Both the position numbers and the translations under genes were made by a program. This document shows positions 43,892 to 54,968 of a stretch of 64,000 bases of DNA, piece after piece. The stretch lies in contig QANZ01028759.1 of NCBI GenBank assembly GCA_003254925.1, positions 217,056 through 281,055 of the forward strand, in the 5' to 3' direction. A model generated the notes under the pieces. That model did not search any database and was not told the DNA's origin. It saw only the letters and a program-made list of their open reading frames with translations. Each line of letters begins with the position of its first letter. Within the stretch, counting starts at the first letter, position 1. The stretch is from Chamaecrista fasciculata (lineage: Eukaryota; Streptophyta; Magnoliopsida; Fabales; Fabaceae).

Positions 43892-46256
43892 TAATGCCAT
43901 CGCTAAAACGCCCTGCCAAAATCTTGTTCATCGTGGAGCGGGGATCGCCTCCACGACACGTATCTACCTTGACCTTGAGGAAGCACGGGTGAATGGGATT
44001 TTCAACACGATGCCTGTTGAAATCTTGGTACCTTTGAATGCGGTGATCGCCTCCGCGACACGTATTGCAGTTGGGCCTTGATGATATGGGGGTTGGCCTT
44101 TGCGCCTCATTGTCTTGAACTTAGGCATTCACATGTTTTACCGAGTGACTTAATGGGGTTATCAAAACGATTTTGGACCTCAAGGCATTAGATGGGATAA
44201 ACATGCCAAAAGTATCATGAGATGATACAGTCCCATAAGGATCTAAGAGTCACATGAGATGTGATTGGTAAGGAGTTACCTACCTAAATAACTAAAGGGT
44301 GCATGATCGCCTCCGCGACGGTAAACTTTAGTGAAATATGGGTCTTAGCCACCAATAATAAATTTCACTGGGTTTTATAAAATGGTGGAAGTATATTTCT
44401 GCTAAATAAACTTTTCATATCTTAATTGTAGAATCACTGGCAACAAATAATAGTTCATCACTATCACTGCGATCTGTCCTTGAGAAGGACAAGTTGTCTA
44501 GGACGAAATTCCTTAACTGGTATCGTAATTGAGAAGTGTTCTCACCCAACGATGGAAGCTGCTGACTTCCTAGATTGGTTTTGTAATTTGAAATTTATTC
44601 TCACCCAACCAAGGAAAATTTATGTCCTAGAGATCCCTCCCCTGAAGAGCATGCCAAGGACGCTCCAAGAGCATAGTGAATTGCTTGGAGAAGCACTTCA
44701 ATGACTCTGTGGACGTTACTTGCCTTGATGCTAGCCACAATAGTTCAAGAGTTGAACAAGGGAATATTGTCGGCTGTAGAGATGGTCACACATCTCATGG
44801 AAACGTTCCAAAATCAGGGAAAGGGAAGGGCAAAGGAAAGAGGAAAGGAGACGCCGAGTTTGGTGAGACCAAGCCAGCGGCTGAGCCTAACCCACTACCT
44901 TCCAAGAAGGCAAGGCTTTCAAATGATGCAATTTGCCATTTGAGAAATTGCAAATTGTATTAGGAAGATCAAAAGAATAAAAGGAGATGAGATCTCTACT
45001 TCTGGTATCTTCGTTATAGACGTTCACTTGTCTACTATAACCGCTTGTGTATTAGATACAGCATGTGGTTTTCACATTTGATGTGAAGGGTCTTAGAGAC
45101 AGTAGAAAGCTGAACAGAAGCAAGATGGACCTACGAGTGGGCAATAGAGCAAGGGTTGCTACTACTGCTGCTGTGGGAACATGCGAGCGTGTTTTGCCCT
45201 CTGGGCCTAACCTATTGTTATCATGTACCTTCTTTAAAGTTTAAACAATGCTTCTCTTTCTTATGAGATAAGAAAGTTTTCGCATGTGTTAACTGAAAAG
45301 AATGGTGTTCAATTCATTAAGATGATGATTACTTGCTTATGGTGATTTGCAAGGTAATCATTGCATCTTGAAATTTGAACGTTAACACGATAACAATATC
45401 TATAACAATGATACAAAAGGATTAAGATTGGAGAATCTAATCCTACATACCTTTGGCATTGTCGTTTAGGCCATATAAACGAGAAACGCCTAGAGGAGCT
45501 CCATGGAGATGGACTTCTAAGCTCATTTGATTTTGAATCATATGATGCTTGCGAATCTTGTTTACTTGGAAAATGACAAAGGCGCTTTTCACTGGCCACA
45601 GTGAGAGGGCATCTGACTTATTGGGGTTCATACATGGTGATGTATGTGGACCCATGAGTACACAAGCTAGAGGTGGTTACTCTTACTAATTGCTTCAATA
45701 GGTTTGACTTGGGCTACCTATTAAAGCATAAGTCTGAGTCTTTTGAAATGGATATTTCAAAATGAAGTAGAGAACTAACTTGACAAGAAAATCAAAGTTT
45801 TTCGATACGATCGAGAAGACGAGGATTTGAGTCAAGAATTTGTTGATCATCTTAGAAGCCGTGAGATGGTCTCACGACTTACCCCTTCTGAAACCCCATG
45901 GGGATGGTGCTTTCTGAAAGGAGGAATCGAACTCTATTTGATATGGTTCGATCTATGATGAGTCAAACCGATCTTCCGTGGATATGCTTTAGAAGCTGCC
46001 GTGTTCACACTTAACCGTGTTCTGTCTGAGGCAATTGAGAAGACACCATATGAGATATGGATGGGAGTAGTCCCATAGTGTCTTATCTCAAAATTTGGGG
46101 ATGTGAAGTTTACGTTAAGCAAACGATAAACTATCGCCCAAAAGGTGCTTGTAGAGTACCCCAAGGAAATGAGGGGATACTATGTTTACTGCCCATCTGA
46201 CAACAAAGAGTTTGTAGTCAGAAGTTGATCTTCTTAGAGAAGGATCTTGTTTCCAA
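43892..46256 (+). pseudogene. Decayed Copia gag-pol fragment (gag, protease, integrase)
   Basis: This plus-strand relic holds, in order: a 5' leader with repeated GATCGCCTCCRCGACAC; gag motifs (VLEKDKLS.., FLNWYRN near 44480-44520, ILTQPRKIYVLE near 44600, and a Lys/Gly-rich linker near 44820); a protease-like CVLDTACGFHI near 45045-45075; GAG-pre-integrase WHCRLGHINEKRL near 45455-45490 with CESCLLGKM near 45550; and integrase pieces to about 46250. Several shifts and stops interrupt it. Reverse transcriptase and RNase H are absent. Its orientation is opposite to the LTR at 41153-43249, and it is bounded on both sides by single N bases (43891, 46257), so its placement may be an assembly product. 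Confidence 0.85.
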
Positions 46257-46379
46257 NAATATGATAAAAGACTATATATTAAAAAACTTTAAATGTCTTG
46301 AAATTAACTTAATTTATGATAAAATTATTAATTTTTATTTTAAAAATATGACGAGTGAATCAAAACAAAAGAAGAAAAT

Positions 46380-46513
46380 GGTCAAAATGTCATTTTGGTC
46401 ATAAAATGTATATTCTAATGTTTATTTTGGTCCTTTATGTTTCAAAATGTTCAAATTAATTCTAAATATTGGCAAAATACAGGTCCCAAATTATTCAATA
46501 TGGTTATATATAT
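46380..46513. repeat. Left part of a MITE split by the LARD-like element
   Basis: TTTGGTCCTTTATGTTTCAAAATGTTCAAATTAATTCTAAATATTGGCAAAATA is matched in inverted orientation by 54200-54310 (TATTTTGCCAATATTTAAGAATAATTT..CATAAAAGAC). The two arms belong to one foldback of the 16529-17384 type, interrupted by the 46514-53941 insertion. Confidence 0.7.
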
Positions 46514-47158
46514 TGATGAACTAGGATTTGGCCGAGGGTCGTTTCCCGGTTCACCGCAAAATTTTCCTGCAAGATAATGAACCACAGGGGGTCTCCCCTG
46601 TGATTCAACTCCGAAGCTTAAGTTAGTATTTGGGTAATAATAGAGGAGAATATGAGCTAGCATGAGTAACGTGAGTAACGTGAGTAACGTACCTTTCATA
46701 GAGTTACCATCTTGTATTTATAGGCTCATTAAGGAGAGTCCATTTAAGGAAACTTCCTTGATTGTAAGAAGAGATATCTTCAGGGATATGGGAGGTGAAT
46801 CATAATCTTTCCTATTTCATGTAGGAAGATATTGTTTTGCTAATTAAGGATAAGCGGATCACTAGTTCCTTATTTGCGTAAGGCGCCTTGATGGCCAAGG
46901 CAGAATCCATGGGAAGGATCTCTGAGCGATTTGTCTTGATTGACAGCGGATCCTGGTTGATCCTTGATTGGTTCCTGATTGGTTCAGGGAATGTTTCCTT
47001 ATTCCTTGTGACCTTATGCTCCGTGGGCGCCCATGCCCTCTACGGTTATGGGCGTCCTTGCCTTAGCGGGGTTAAGGGCGTTCTCGCCCTTACAACCCAC
47101 CTTGTGGGCCTATGGCGTCTGGGCCAAGGGCATCTTCTACCAATTGGGCCTATTATCA
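46514..47158 (-). repeat. 3' LTR of the LARD-like element
   Basis: Bounded by TGATAATAGG and ..CTAGTTCATCA on the minus strand. It contains GTGAGTAAC three times where the 5' LTR has it twice. The polypurine-like TTTGTTGGGACTAG adjoins it at 47159-47172. Confidence 0.85.
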
Positions 47159-47339
47159 CTAGTCCCAACAAAAGAAGTGAAGCTCTGTCCCCATGAGATG
47201 TGTCCCCACGAGTGGATGACAAATACAACGTTTTTCGTTGGTTTGTTTTGAGGCGCTCTGTCTTTCCATTCCTGGCGCTTGGGTGATTATTCCGTTTTGG
47301 ATTGATTCAAGGTGTGCTTTGCACTGCCTGTGCTGCTTT

Positions 47340-47546
47340 GTTACTTAGGTGCTCAAGCGCCTTGATCTCCTTAGCGGCGTCGTGCCGTTTGGGCGTCCTT
47401 GCCTGCCTAAAGGCTTCCTGGCCCGATTATGTATTGGGCATGGAGTAACCTTGTCAGTTGGACATAGTTAATTATTGGGCCTATGACGTGTTGGGCCAAG
47501 GGCATCTTCTGCCAATTGGGTCTCCTAATTATTGAGCCTATTATCA
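47340..47546 (-). repeat. Extra partial LTR with its own polypurine tract
   Basis: The segment ends (plus strand) in GAGCCTATTATCA, then CTAGTCCCTTT. On the minus strand that is AAAGGGACTAG followed by TGATAATAGG, a second LTR start upstream of the complete 3' LTR. Its left limit is approximate. It indicates a chimeric 3' end. Confidence 0.65.
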
Positions 47547-47789
47547 CTAGTCCCTTTGAAAGAAGTGAGATTTTGTCCCCACAAGGGGAGTCCCGCTTAA
47601 CGACGTTGTCGTTCGCTTATGATTTCTTGATGGCGCCATTGGCGTCCTCGTTCCGTTTGGAGGATTTTCATGTTCCTAGCCTCATGGCTTGCGGCGTCCA
47701 TGATTTTGGCGCGTTCGCTGGGGAAGTTTGAGACTTAGTTTCCATTTGAATCTCCTGAAGACCTTGACGGTCTTTGTGTTAGGTCGAAG

Positions 47790-49499
47790 TGTTGGAGATT
47801 GTGCCCTAGGGCCAATCATTTTATAGATATGTTGAGAACATATCAATTAATTTATGGAGATAAATTAATGGTTATCATATTATTAGCATGTTTACTATGA
47901 TAACAATCCGTGATTAATTATGAGATAATTAATGTAAACCGCCCCTGGTCGCTCATTCAAGTGGGAACTTGAAATGAACTAAGACCAGCATGACCTCGGT
48001 GCATGAGATGCACGCACTAGATGCTGGGACGAGAGTCATGGTGCAATTANNNNNNNNNNNNNNNNNNNNNNNNNNNNNNNNNNNNNNNNNNNNNNNNNNN
48101 NNNNNNNNNNNNNNNNNNNNNNNNNNNNNNNNNNNNNNNNNNNNNNNNNNNNNNNNNNNNNNNNNNNNNNNNNNNNNNNNNNNNNNNNNNNNNNNNNNNN
48201 NNNNNNNNNNNNNNNNNNNNNNNNNNNNNNNNNNNNNNNNNNNNNNNNNNNNNNNNNNNNNNNNNNNNNNNNNNNNNNNNNNNNNNNNNNNNNNNNNNNN
48301 NNNNNNNNNNNNNNNNNNNNNNNNNNNNNNNNNNNNNNNNNNNNNNNNNNNNNNNNNNNNNNNNNNNNNNNNNNNNNNNNNNNNNNNNNNNNNNNNNNNN
48401 NNNNNNNNNNNNNNNNNNNNNNNNNNNNNNNNNNNNNNNNNNNNNNNNNNNNNNNNNNNNNNNNNNNNNNNNNNNNNNNNNNNNNNNNNNNNNNNNNNNN
48501 NNNNNNNNNNNNNNNNNNNNNNNNNNNNNNNNNNNNNNNNNNNNNNNNNNNNNNNNNNNNNNNNNNNNNNNNNNNNNNNNNNNNNNNNNNNNNNNNNNNN
48601 NNNNNNNNNNNNNNNNNNNNNNNNNNNNNNNNNNNNNNNNNNNNNNNNNNNNNNNNNNNNNNNNNNNNNNNNNNNNNNNNNNNNNNNNNNNNNNNNNNNN
48701 NNNNNNNNNNNNNNNNNNNNNNNNNNNNNNNNNNNNNNNNNNNNNNNNNNNNNNNNNNNNNNNNNNNAGGCGCCATCTTGGTGGGTCCCATTGGGAGATT
48801 TGATCTCTCAATTTGATTCTCCAAGATTGCATTTTGAATTTAAATATAATATTAGAGTAATATTATAATTATAAATTCAAGGCCTAAAATAATTATATTA
48901 TCAAAATATCTTTATTTTAGGAATAATTAAATCACCAAAATATCTCCCTATTTAAGGGGGCAAGTCGACTTGCCCAAGTAATGGATGATGGAAAACCTAG
49001 TTTGTTTTTCCTCCTAAGAGTTAGAGAGAGAAAAACTCCTTTGCACACACATTAGAGAAAATCGACTTTCTCTAAGAGTTAGAGAGAGAATTCGATTTTG
49101 CTCTAGAATTAGGGTTTTGAGAGAAGAATGGGCAAGAAGGAGTTCTTGTGGGGGAATTCTTCTAGCGCCACCTCCGTTGCTGAATTTCAAGAAGGAGTTC
49201 TTGAAATTCAGAGGTCTGTAGATTGGTCCCGGAATTCTTTTGGAGAAAAGAATTGGAGGCTAGCACCTCGGTGTTCAAAGAAACTGTTCGTGTGGATTAC
49301 TGGCAGAGGGAGAACTCTGGGAGTGGACTCCGTGGAACTCGCCCCGTTCAACCGATTGATTTGAAACTCTGAGGTATAACACTAACCAAAAGTTTTAAAT
49401 TCTACTAGCGGATCCGTTCGGCAATCATAGGACCTAGGCGTTTATTTTAATTTTAATTTTTTTTGCTTCCGCTGCCTTAGGCGCCTAGGATTCCCAACA
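47790..49499 (+). mobile_element. Copia solo LTR nested in the LARD-like element
   Basis: A complete LTR from TGTTGGAGATTGTGCCC to ..GATTCCCAACA is flanked by CGAAG at 47785-47789 and 49500-49504. With both ends and a perfect 5-bp duplication but no internal region, it is a solo LTR left by intra-element recombination. An N run (48050-48767) hides part of it. Confidence 0.93.
48050..48767. other. Assembly gap (718 N)
   Basis: Unsequenced bases inside the Copia solo LTR. By comparison with 41153-43249 only LTR sequence is expected here. Confidence 0.99.
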
Positions 49500-49662
49500 C
49501 GAAGTCGCTAGGACCTAATTGTGGGGGCGATGGCTCGTAGTCGTGGGTAAGGACGTCATGCCTTCCACGAGGGTGCTGGGACCCAAAGTTGATGTTCGAT
49601 ACATGCGCATGTTTTTGTGGCTAGCCTCCCAAGGGATGATGTCTGCATGGGGTGTGGGTGCC

Positions 49663-49893
49663 ATACCCACTAGACGTCAGGGCGTCCTAAAACCAAGGGA
49701 GGATCTGTCCGCTTGGGGTGTGACTTGTGATGTCATACCCACTGGACGTCAGGGCGTCCTAGACCAAAGGGAGGATCTGTCCGCTTGGGGTGTGAGTGCC
49801 ATACCCACTGGACGTCAGGGTGTCCTAGAACCAAGGGAGGATCTGTCCGCTTGGGGTGTGAGTGCCATACCCACTGGACGTCGGGCGTCCTAG
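49663..49893. repeat. Minisatellite, 66-bp unit
   Basis: About three and a half copies of a unit starting ATACCCACTGGACGTCAGGG and containing GGAGGATCTGTCCGCTTGGG; copy starts are near 49663, 49735, 49801 and 49867. A single diverged copy of the same motif lies in the 3' region of the Tat relic near 26215-26270, so it belongs to the Tat 3' untranslated region. Confidence 0.85.
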
Positions 49894-50179
49894 AATCGCT
49901 AAGGGTGTCCCTCTTGAGCGATTTTTGCCTCATTGGGCTTCGGTTATGGACCGGTTGGGCATTAGGGACCTTGCTGCTTGGCGGCTTCGTTCTTGAGATG
50001 GCGTCAATGCCTTGTTTTGTCTTTGCCATTGTAGATCGTTGAACCAATTAGGCTCCGGTTATTGACCATTGTGTGTCAGGCGCCTGATGAGGCGTGTTTT
50101 CCTTAAGGTGGATGAGAATGTTGTCTGCGTCGATTCCCTTGTCTATAATTTATATGAGGCTTTGTTGCCGATTTTGGCT

Positions 50180-53100
50180 AGACATCTGTCTAATATAATT
50201 CCAGTATAAACTGTTAGTTTAAAAATAAATGAATCCAGTAAAAGAATTGAGAATAATAATTAATGCTTGCAACAAGACACTTTTACATAATTGTTTATTT
50301 AGAGTATACCACTCTCTCCTTCCCATGAAATGCTCCAAGTTGATGATGGTAGATTGCGAGAATCTTGACTCAAACGGTAGCAAATGGGGGGTCCTCATGT
50401 CTCTACATTGAGACTGTTTTAGTAAATGGGCATCAAGAGCCTAATCTTCCTTGAAATGGTATGCCTGGGCATGGTGGGCGACTGCCAAGTGTTTGATCTT
50501 TCATGTGCAATCTTGGGAGGCTTTCTTGCCTCACTCTATTGAATTTCTGTAAAATTCAAAACGAAGCTAAGCTGTCAATGTAGAAAAATTATCAAATGAA
50601 TTTAATTGCTCAGGAATTTTTATGGTGGCGCCCATATCCATAGCGGCGCCTCGCGTACTGCGGCGCTTACGCTTACAACAACGCCCACACTTACGGCGAC
50701 GCCAGTGTAAGGATTTCCAAATGCTAAGAAGCGCCTGAGTTCTTAAATAAAGAAAATGATGAGTCATCACATAATCTTAATGCCAAGACAATGCTTGTTA
50801 GCGTATATGAGAGACTAAAAAAATATTGTTTAGCTATGCATTGCCTTTTGAAAAATGGTACTAAAACCAAGCATTCGATGCGCATTATTATTCAAACAAG
50901 TCCAATCCACATGAAATTGAGCCAAGGGTCAAAAAGGATTTTATATATCCGTTAAGAAATCCAAGAATGAAAGTACTATGATACCTTGCAGTAATGATGG
51001 TATAATGAATTTGAAGCAAAAAAAATAATTGCATGTGCTAGTGAAAGGAAGCAAGGGATGTCATTTTATCCACATAATAAGCAGGCCAGTTAATCCCGTC
51101 ATCAAAATCAACCCGTTGTGGGCACATTCAAGGTTCATCCATACAGCTAACCATGTACAATTGTGATTACTTTATCAAAGTATAACAAACAAAGATGTAA
51201 GTATGTATATAACTTTGTCAAAGTTCTCGTAGCCATTATGCCAAACACCTCATGTGCCTTCTAGTTCAAACCATAATCTCAAATTTTGTTCAAGCTATGA
51301 CAGTAATTTTAAAGCAAGCACTAGCATACAAAGTCCCAAGAATTGAAAACTATGATCAAATAATGGCAAATAGCAAATTCGTAATCAGAGAGATGTTTTG
51401 AAGTTAAACTTATCTGATAAACCATGCTCGCGGCAGCGCCTGTATTCACATCGGCGTCCGTGCCTGTATTCATATTGGCGTCCGCACTCCCATTGGCGCC
51501 TACGTTTATGACGGTGGCGCCCGTGCCGTTGGTGGCAACAAATTTAATATGAACTTGCATTCCGATTAGTTAGGACCGCTGACCGGTAACATGAGACCTT
51601 TGATAAGGTGCTGATACATAGCCATTATTGAAGCATAATATTTTGTGATAAAATACACTTGAGGTGTGAATTTTTCCTCACTAAATCCTGCATCACTTTA
51701 TTTCAATAAAAGTGTCCTTCCAAGACAAACGGTTAAGCACATGTATTTATGTGTATTGAGCAACATGTTAGAGAAAATACTCATTGACCATGTATAAATG
51801 GGGTTTTATTTTGCCATAATTCATTAGGCATAGCAATAGCTTTTGTGTAAAATAGGGCATGTAGTCAAGCTAAACAAACAGCAAGTTGAACTTTTGCGTA
51901 AAGAAACACCTAGACTCGATATCACAATATCACACTTAATTACAAGTTACAGGGCTGTTGGCAAGCATAAAATCCTGGACTTTGGAAATTCCTATTTTGA
52001 AAGAATGAAACTCCTTTGACTTTTCATCACACATCATTAATTAATCTGATATAAAGGGCTTTACTTCTAAACGCCAAAGTGAACGATTATATACATATAT
52101 ATATTTAATAATTTCCTATGTTTAGAATCTTTATAGCTGTATGATATTTACCCCTAGGATAAAAATCATAAACCAAAAATTTAAAGGTTTGCTCCAACAC
52201 CTTCTACGCACAGGTACACATTTATTGTGCTTATGTGTATGCATATGACTTCAGACAGGGTCGAGCGGGGTATTCAACCGAGCCAAGTGTGATTATTGTT
52301 TTGACAGATTTTCCCATTTTCTCTTGTAGGCATTTTGTCAAATACCTATTAGGAATTCCAATTTTCTCAATGATTTCAGGTCTAGGCAAGTAAAATAGTA
52401 TACAGTCCCAAAAGTTGTCAAACAAGCTTCAAACAAGCATGGAGGTATCATGGTTAGACCTAAATTTAAATTACAGCAAAAGTGAATCTGTGATCAAGAT
52501 GAGCAAAAGTGAATTTTGGGTTATCATATTATGTCAGATGATAGCAAAATTATATCTTCCAAATAACAGCAAAAGCCAGCCAACAATCACTCAAATTTCA
52601 GTAGGAACAAGTAGAAAAGGAAAGAGATTACTCCGTTTCGATGCTTCGGCGATCTATTAGACCTGCCCTAATCTGACGGCGTGAGGAGGGCGGCGGAGGC
52701 GCTGTCGGCCTCAGTGAGCGTCGCACATCAATTTGGTTTTGAAGGGAGAAATCAGAGTCGATTTACTTTAAAAGACAGCGATGGAGACAACTATGAAGAG
52801 AGAAATCAGAGTCGATTTACCTCCAGAGCTGACCGAGGACGGTGTCTGCAGCGCTCGGCGGCGAAGACGTGACCGGCGGTGGCAGCGGTGGCGTCAGAAG
52901 GAGAGAAGGCAACGTCGAGCGTCTGGTAGCTTTTTTCAGTGGAGAACAGCGGCAGTCCTCCAGATCGGGCCAGCGACGGCATCTGCGACGTTCGACGGCG
53001 GAGTCGGGATCAGTGCGGCAGTAGTGGCGGACCAAGAGGAAGAGCTCCGTCATCGGCGTCGTGTATTGTAAGTTGTGGTTATGCCTTTGTGCGGCGTAAT

Positions 53101-53260
53101 GTGCGTGTGCGCTCATTCAAGAATTTTTTTTTCTTATTTCTAGATAATAATAATAATATAATAATAATAAATAATTATAACAAAGGGGTATTATTTACTC
53201 CCTAGATCGAACAATTTTTTCGTCTTTTTCACGCTCAAAATTGTTAGAGGAACAAAGCTT
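50180..53260 (-). other. Unidentified cargo of the LARD-like element
   Basis: About 3 kb between the Tat-like 3' region and the primer-binding site, without recognisable retrotransposon domains. It is mosaic: GC-rich patches (52670-53110; 51430-51540; 50635-50710) are separated by AT-rich, intron-like sequence. One patch reads on the minus strand as GATVINVGANGSADANMNTG.. followed by a GT. This resembles the exon and intron texture of a captured host gene with a GC-rich first exon, but I recognise no protein family and report no gene. Confidence 0.4.
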
Positions 53261-53269
53261 TTGATTTGT

Positions 53270-53287
53270 TCCCCATAGACGGCGCCA
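53270..53287 (-). other. Primer-binding site of the LARD-like element
   Basis: TGGCGCCGTCTATGGGGA on the minus strand lies one base after the 5' LTR. TGGCGCC-initial sites are typical of Tat/Athila gypsy elements. It proves the orientation and the 5' LTR boundary. Confidence 0.85.
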
Positions 53288-53288
53288 G

Positions 53289-53937
53289 TGATGAACTAGG
53301 ATTTGGCCGAGGGTCGTTTCCCGGTTCACCGCAAGATTTTCCTGCAAGATAATGAACCACAGGGGGTCTCCCCTGTGATTCACCTCCGAAGCTTAAGTTA
53401 GTATTTGGGTAATAAGAGAGGAGAATATGAGATAGCATGAGTAGCGTGAGTAACGTACCTTTCATAGAGTTACCATCTTGTATTTATAGGCTCATTGAGG
53501 AGAGTCCATTTAAGGAAACTTTCTTGATTGTAAGAAGAGATATCTTCAGTGATATGGGAGGTGAATCATAATCTTTCCTATTTCATGTAGGAAGATATTG
53601 TTTTGCTAATTAAGGATAAGCGACTCACTATTTCCTTATTTGCGTAAGGCGCCTTGATGGCCAAGGCAGAATCCATGGAAAGGATCTCTGAGCGATTTGT
53701 CTTGATTGACAGCGGATCTTGGTTGATCCTTGATTGGTTCCTGATTGGTTTAGGGAATGTTTCCTTATTCCTTGTGACCTTATGCTCCGTGGGCGCCCAT
53801 GCCCTCTACGGTTATGGGCGTCCTTGCCTTAGCGGGGTTAAGGGCGTTCTCGCCCTTACAACCCACCTTGTGGGCCTATGGTTTGCTGGGCCACGGACAT
53901 CTTCTGCCAATTGGGCCTATTAACTATTGAGCCTATT

Positions 53938-53941
<4 letters not shown>
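53289..53941 (-). repeat. 5' LTR of the LARD-like element
   Basis: This 653-bp partner of the LTR at 46514-47158 has the same termini. Its start has a slightly longer AATTGGGCCTATTAACTATTGAGCC stretch than the 3' LTR and is closer there to the extra partial LTR at 47340-47546. Confidence 0.88.
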
Positions 53942-53972
<31 letters not shown>

Positions 53973-54310
53973 CTCTTGTTTCAATTTCAAATATGAAGAG
54001 TTCAAAGTTATTTATTGTAAACTGTCACCAAATAAGATCAAATATGTCCTAAAAGTAAATTGCTTGTTTCACGATCAGACATACGAAATTGATCATATCT
54101 CTCTAGTTTCAAGTTTGAATGTGACGAATTCAAAATTACAAGTTACTCTTAACAAGTCATTTGAACTTAAAATGAGAGATAAGATAAATATGACCAAATT
54201 TAATTTTAGATCAAAATAAAATATTTTGCCAATATTTAAGAATAATTTAAACATTTTGAAACATAAAAGACAAAACTAAACTTTAAGCCATACATTTAGA
54301 ATTTAAAGGA
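53942..54310. repeat. Right part of the MITE split by the LARD-like element
   Basis: This begins with a (TA)n run at the insertion site. The inverted arm complementary to 46380-46490 is at about 54200-54310. The inner part (TTTCACGATCAGACATACGAAATTGATCATATCTCTC) is shared with the MITE at 16529-17384. Confidence 0.7.
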
Positions 54311-54814
54311 CCATATGACAAAAAAATTAGAGTGATAAGAGAATAGAATTTGGAAAGGGGTCGAAATTTTATATATTATTATGCTCCTTGAAATTTCTTT
54401 GAAAAAGACATTAAAGAGAGTCATATTGAAATAATAATTACATCATTGACCATTATGCATTTACCAAGAAAAAACGACAGCGTTTTTTATGACGGCGTGT
54501 GTGAGCTTGAGCGTCTCCGTCCACATGACCTCATGATTCAGGCTCATTGCTTAATAAACGTTTCTTTTTTTTTTTAAAATACCTTTTCAGATACGAATTT
54601 AAAAGAATATTAAATTAATTCTCTTACATTGTTTATACTTTAAATATTTATAGACTAATTTGGGCCTCAAAATCTCAGAATGAGAATTTTATCCTACCTT
54701 GAATTCATCCTTACAAGACTTGGAAATTTGAAATTAGTTCAAAGATCATCAATACAGTTTACTTATTTGCATATGTAAATTTGCAGAATTCTGTAAACAG
54801 ATTGGAGAATTTTG
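54311..54814. other. AT-rich intergenic stretch
   Basis: No gene or transposon structure could be supported. Confidence 0.45.
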
Positions 54815-54968
54815 TCATGTTTTTTTGCGGAAAGACAATCGGGTCGTTGACCATTTGGCTGGTTTAGGCTTCAATCTGGGTCGTAGGAAGGAGATTTGGA
54901 CTAATCCGCTGAAGAGTGTGAGATTTGTGTTGTTTGAGGATCGTATAGGCACGACGCTGTCTAGGGAC
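54815..54968 (+). pseudogene. LINE (non-LTR) RNase H C-terminal fragment
   Basis: One frame reads CGKDNRVVDHLAGLGFN and then a Trp-containing tail of about 30 residues. DNRVVDHLAGLG matches the last conserved block (an Asn, Ala-Asp and Leu-Ala pattern) of the RNase H domain at the end of plant LINE ORF2. Only about 50 codons remain before the foldback at 54969, so it is a fragment. Other Asp-containing RNase H sources cannot be excluded. Confidence 0.5.

Larger units (their letters stand above)
46514..53941 (-). mobile_element. LARD-like non-autonomous Tat-derived retrotransposon
   Basis: In minus orientation: 5' LTR (53289-53941), primer-binding site (53270-53287), about 3 kb of unidentified internal sequence, a 66-bp minisatellite, a nested Copia solo LTR (47790-49499), a partial extra LTR with its own polypurine tract, and the 3' LTR (46514-47158). 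TATAT flanks the element (46509-46513 and 53942-53946). By eye the two LTRs differ at roughly 3% of positions plus short indels, so insertion is fairly recent. No gag, protease, reverse transcriptase or integrase was found, so mobilisation would need a Tat helper such as the 21.9-28.4 kb relative. Confidence 0.85.

Noticed and set aside
45934-46164. Minus-strand frame of 76 codons
   Set aside because: The plus strand at this place encodes decayed Copia integrase, so this is its shadow.
47990-48868. Open frames across the third N run
   Set aside because: They are artefacts of N bases inside a Copia solo LTR.
52681-53205. Overlapping GC-rich open frames on both strands
   Set aside because: Arg/Ser-rich translations in several frames are typical of GC-rich non-coding or UTR sequence; no domain is seen and the start sites disagree.
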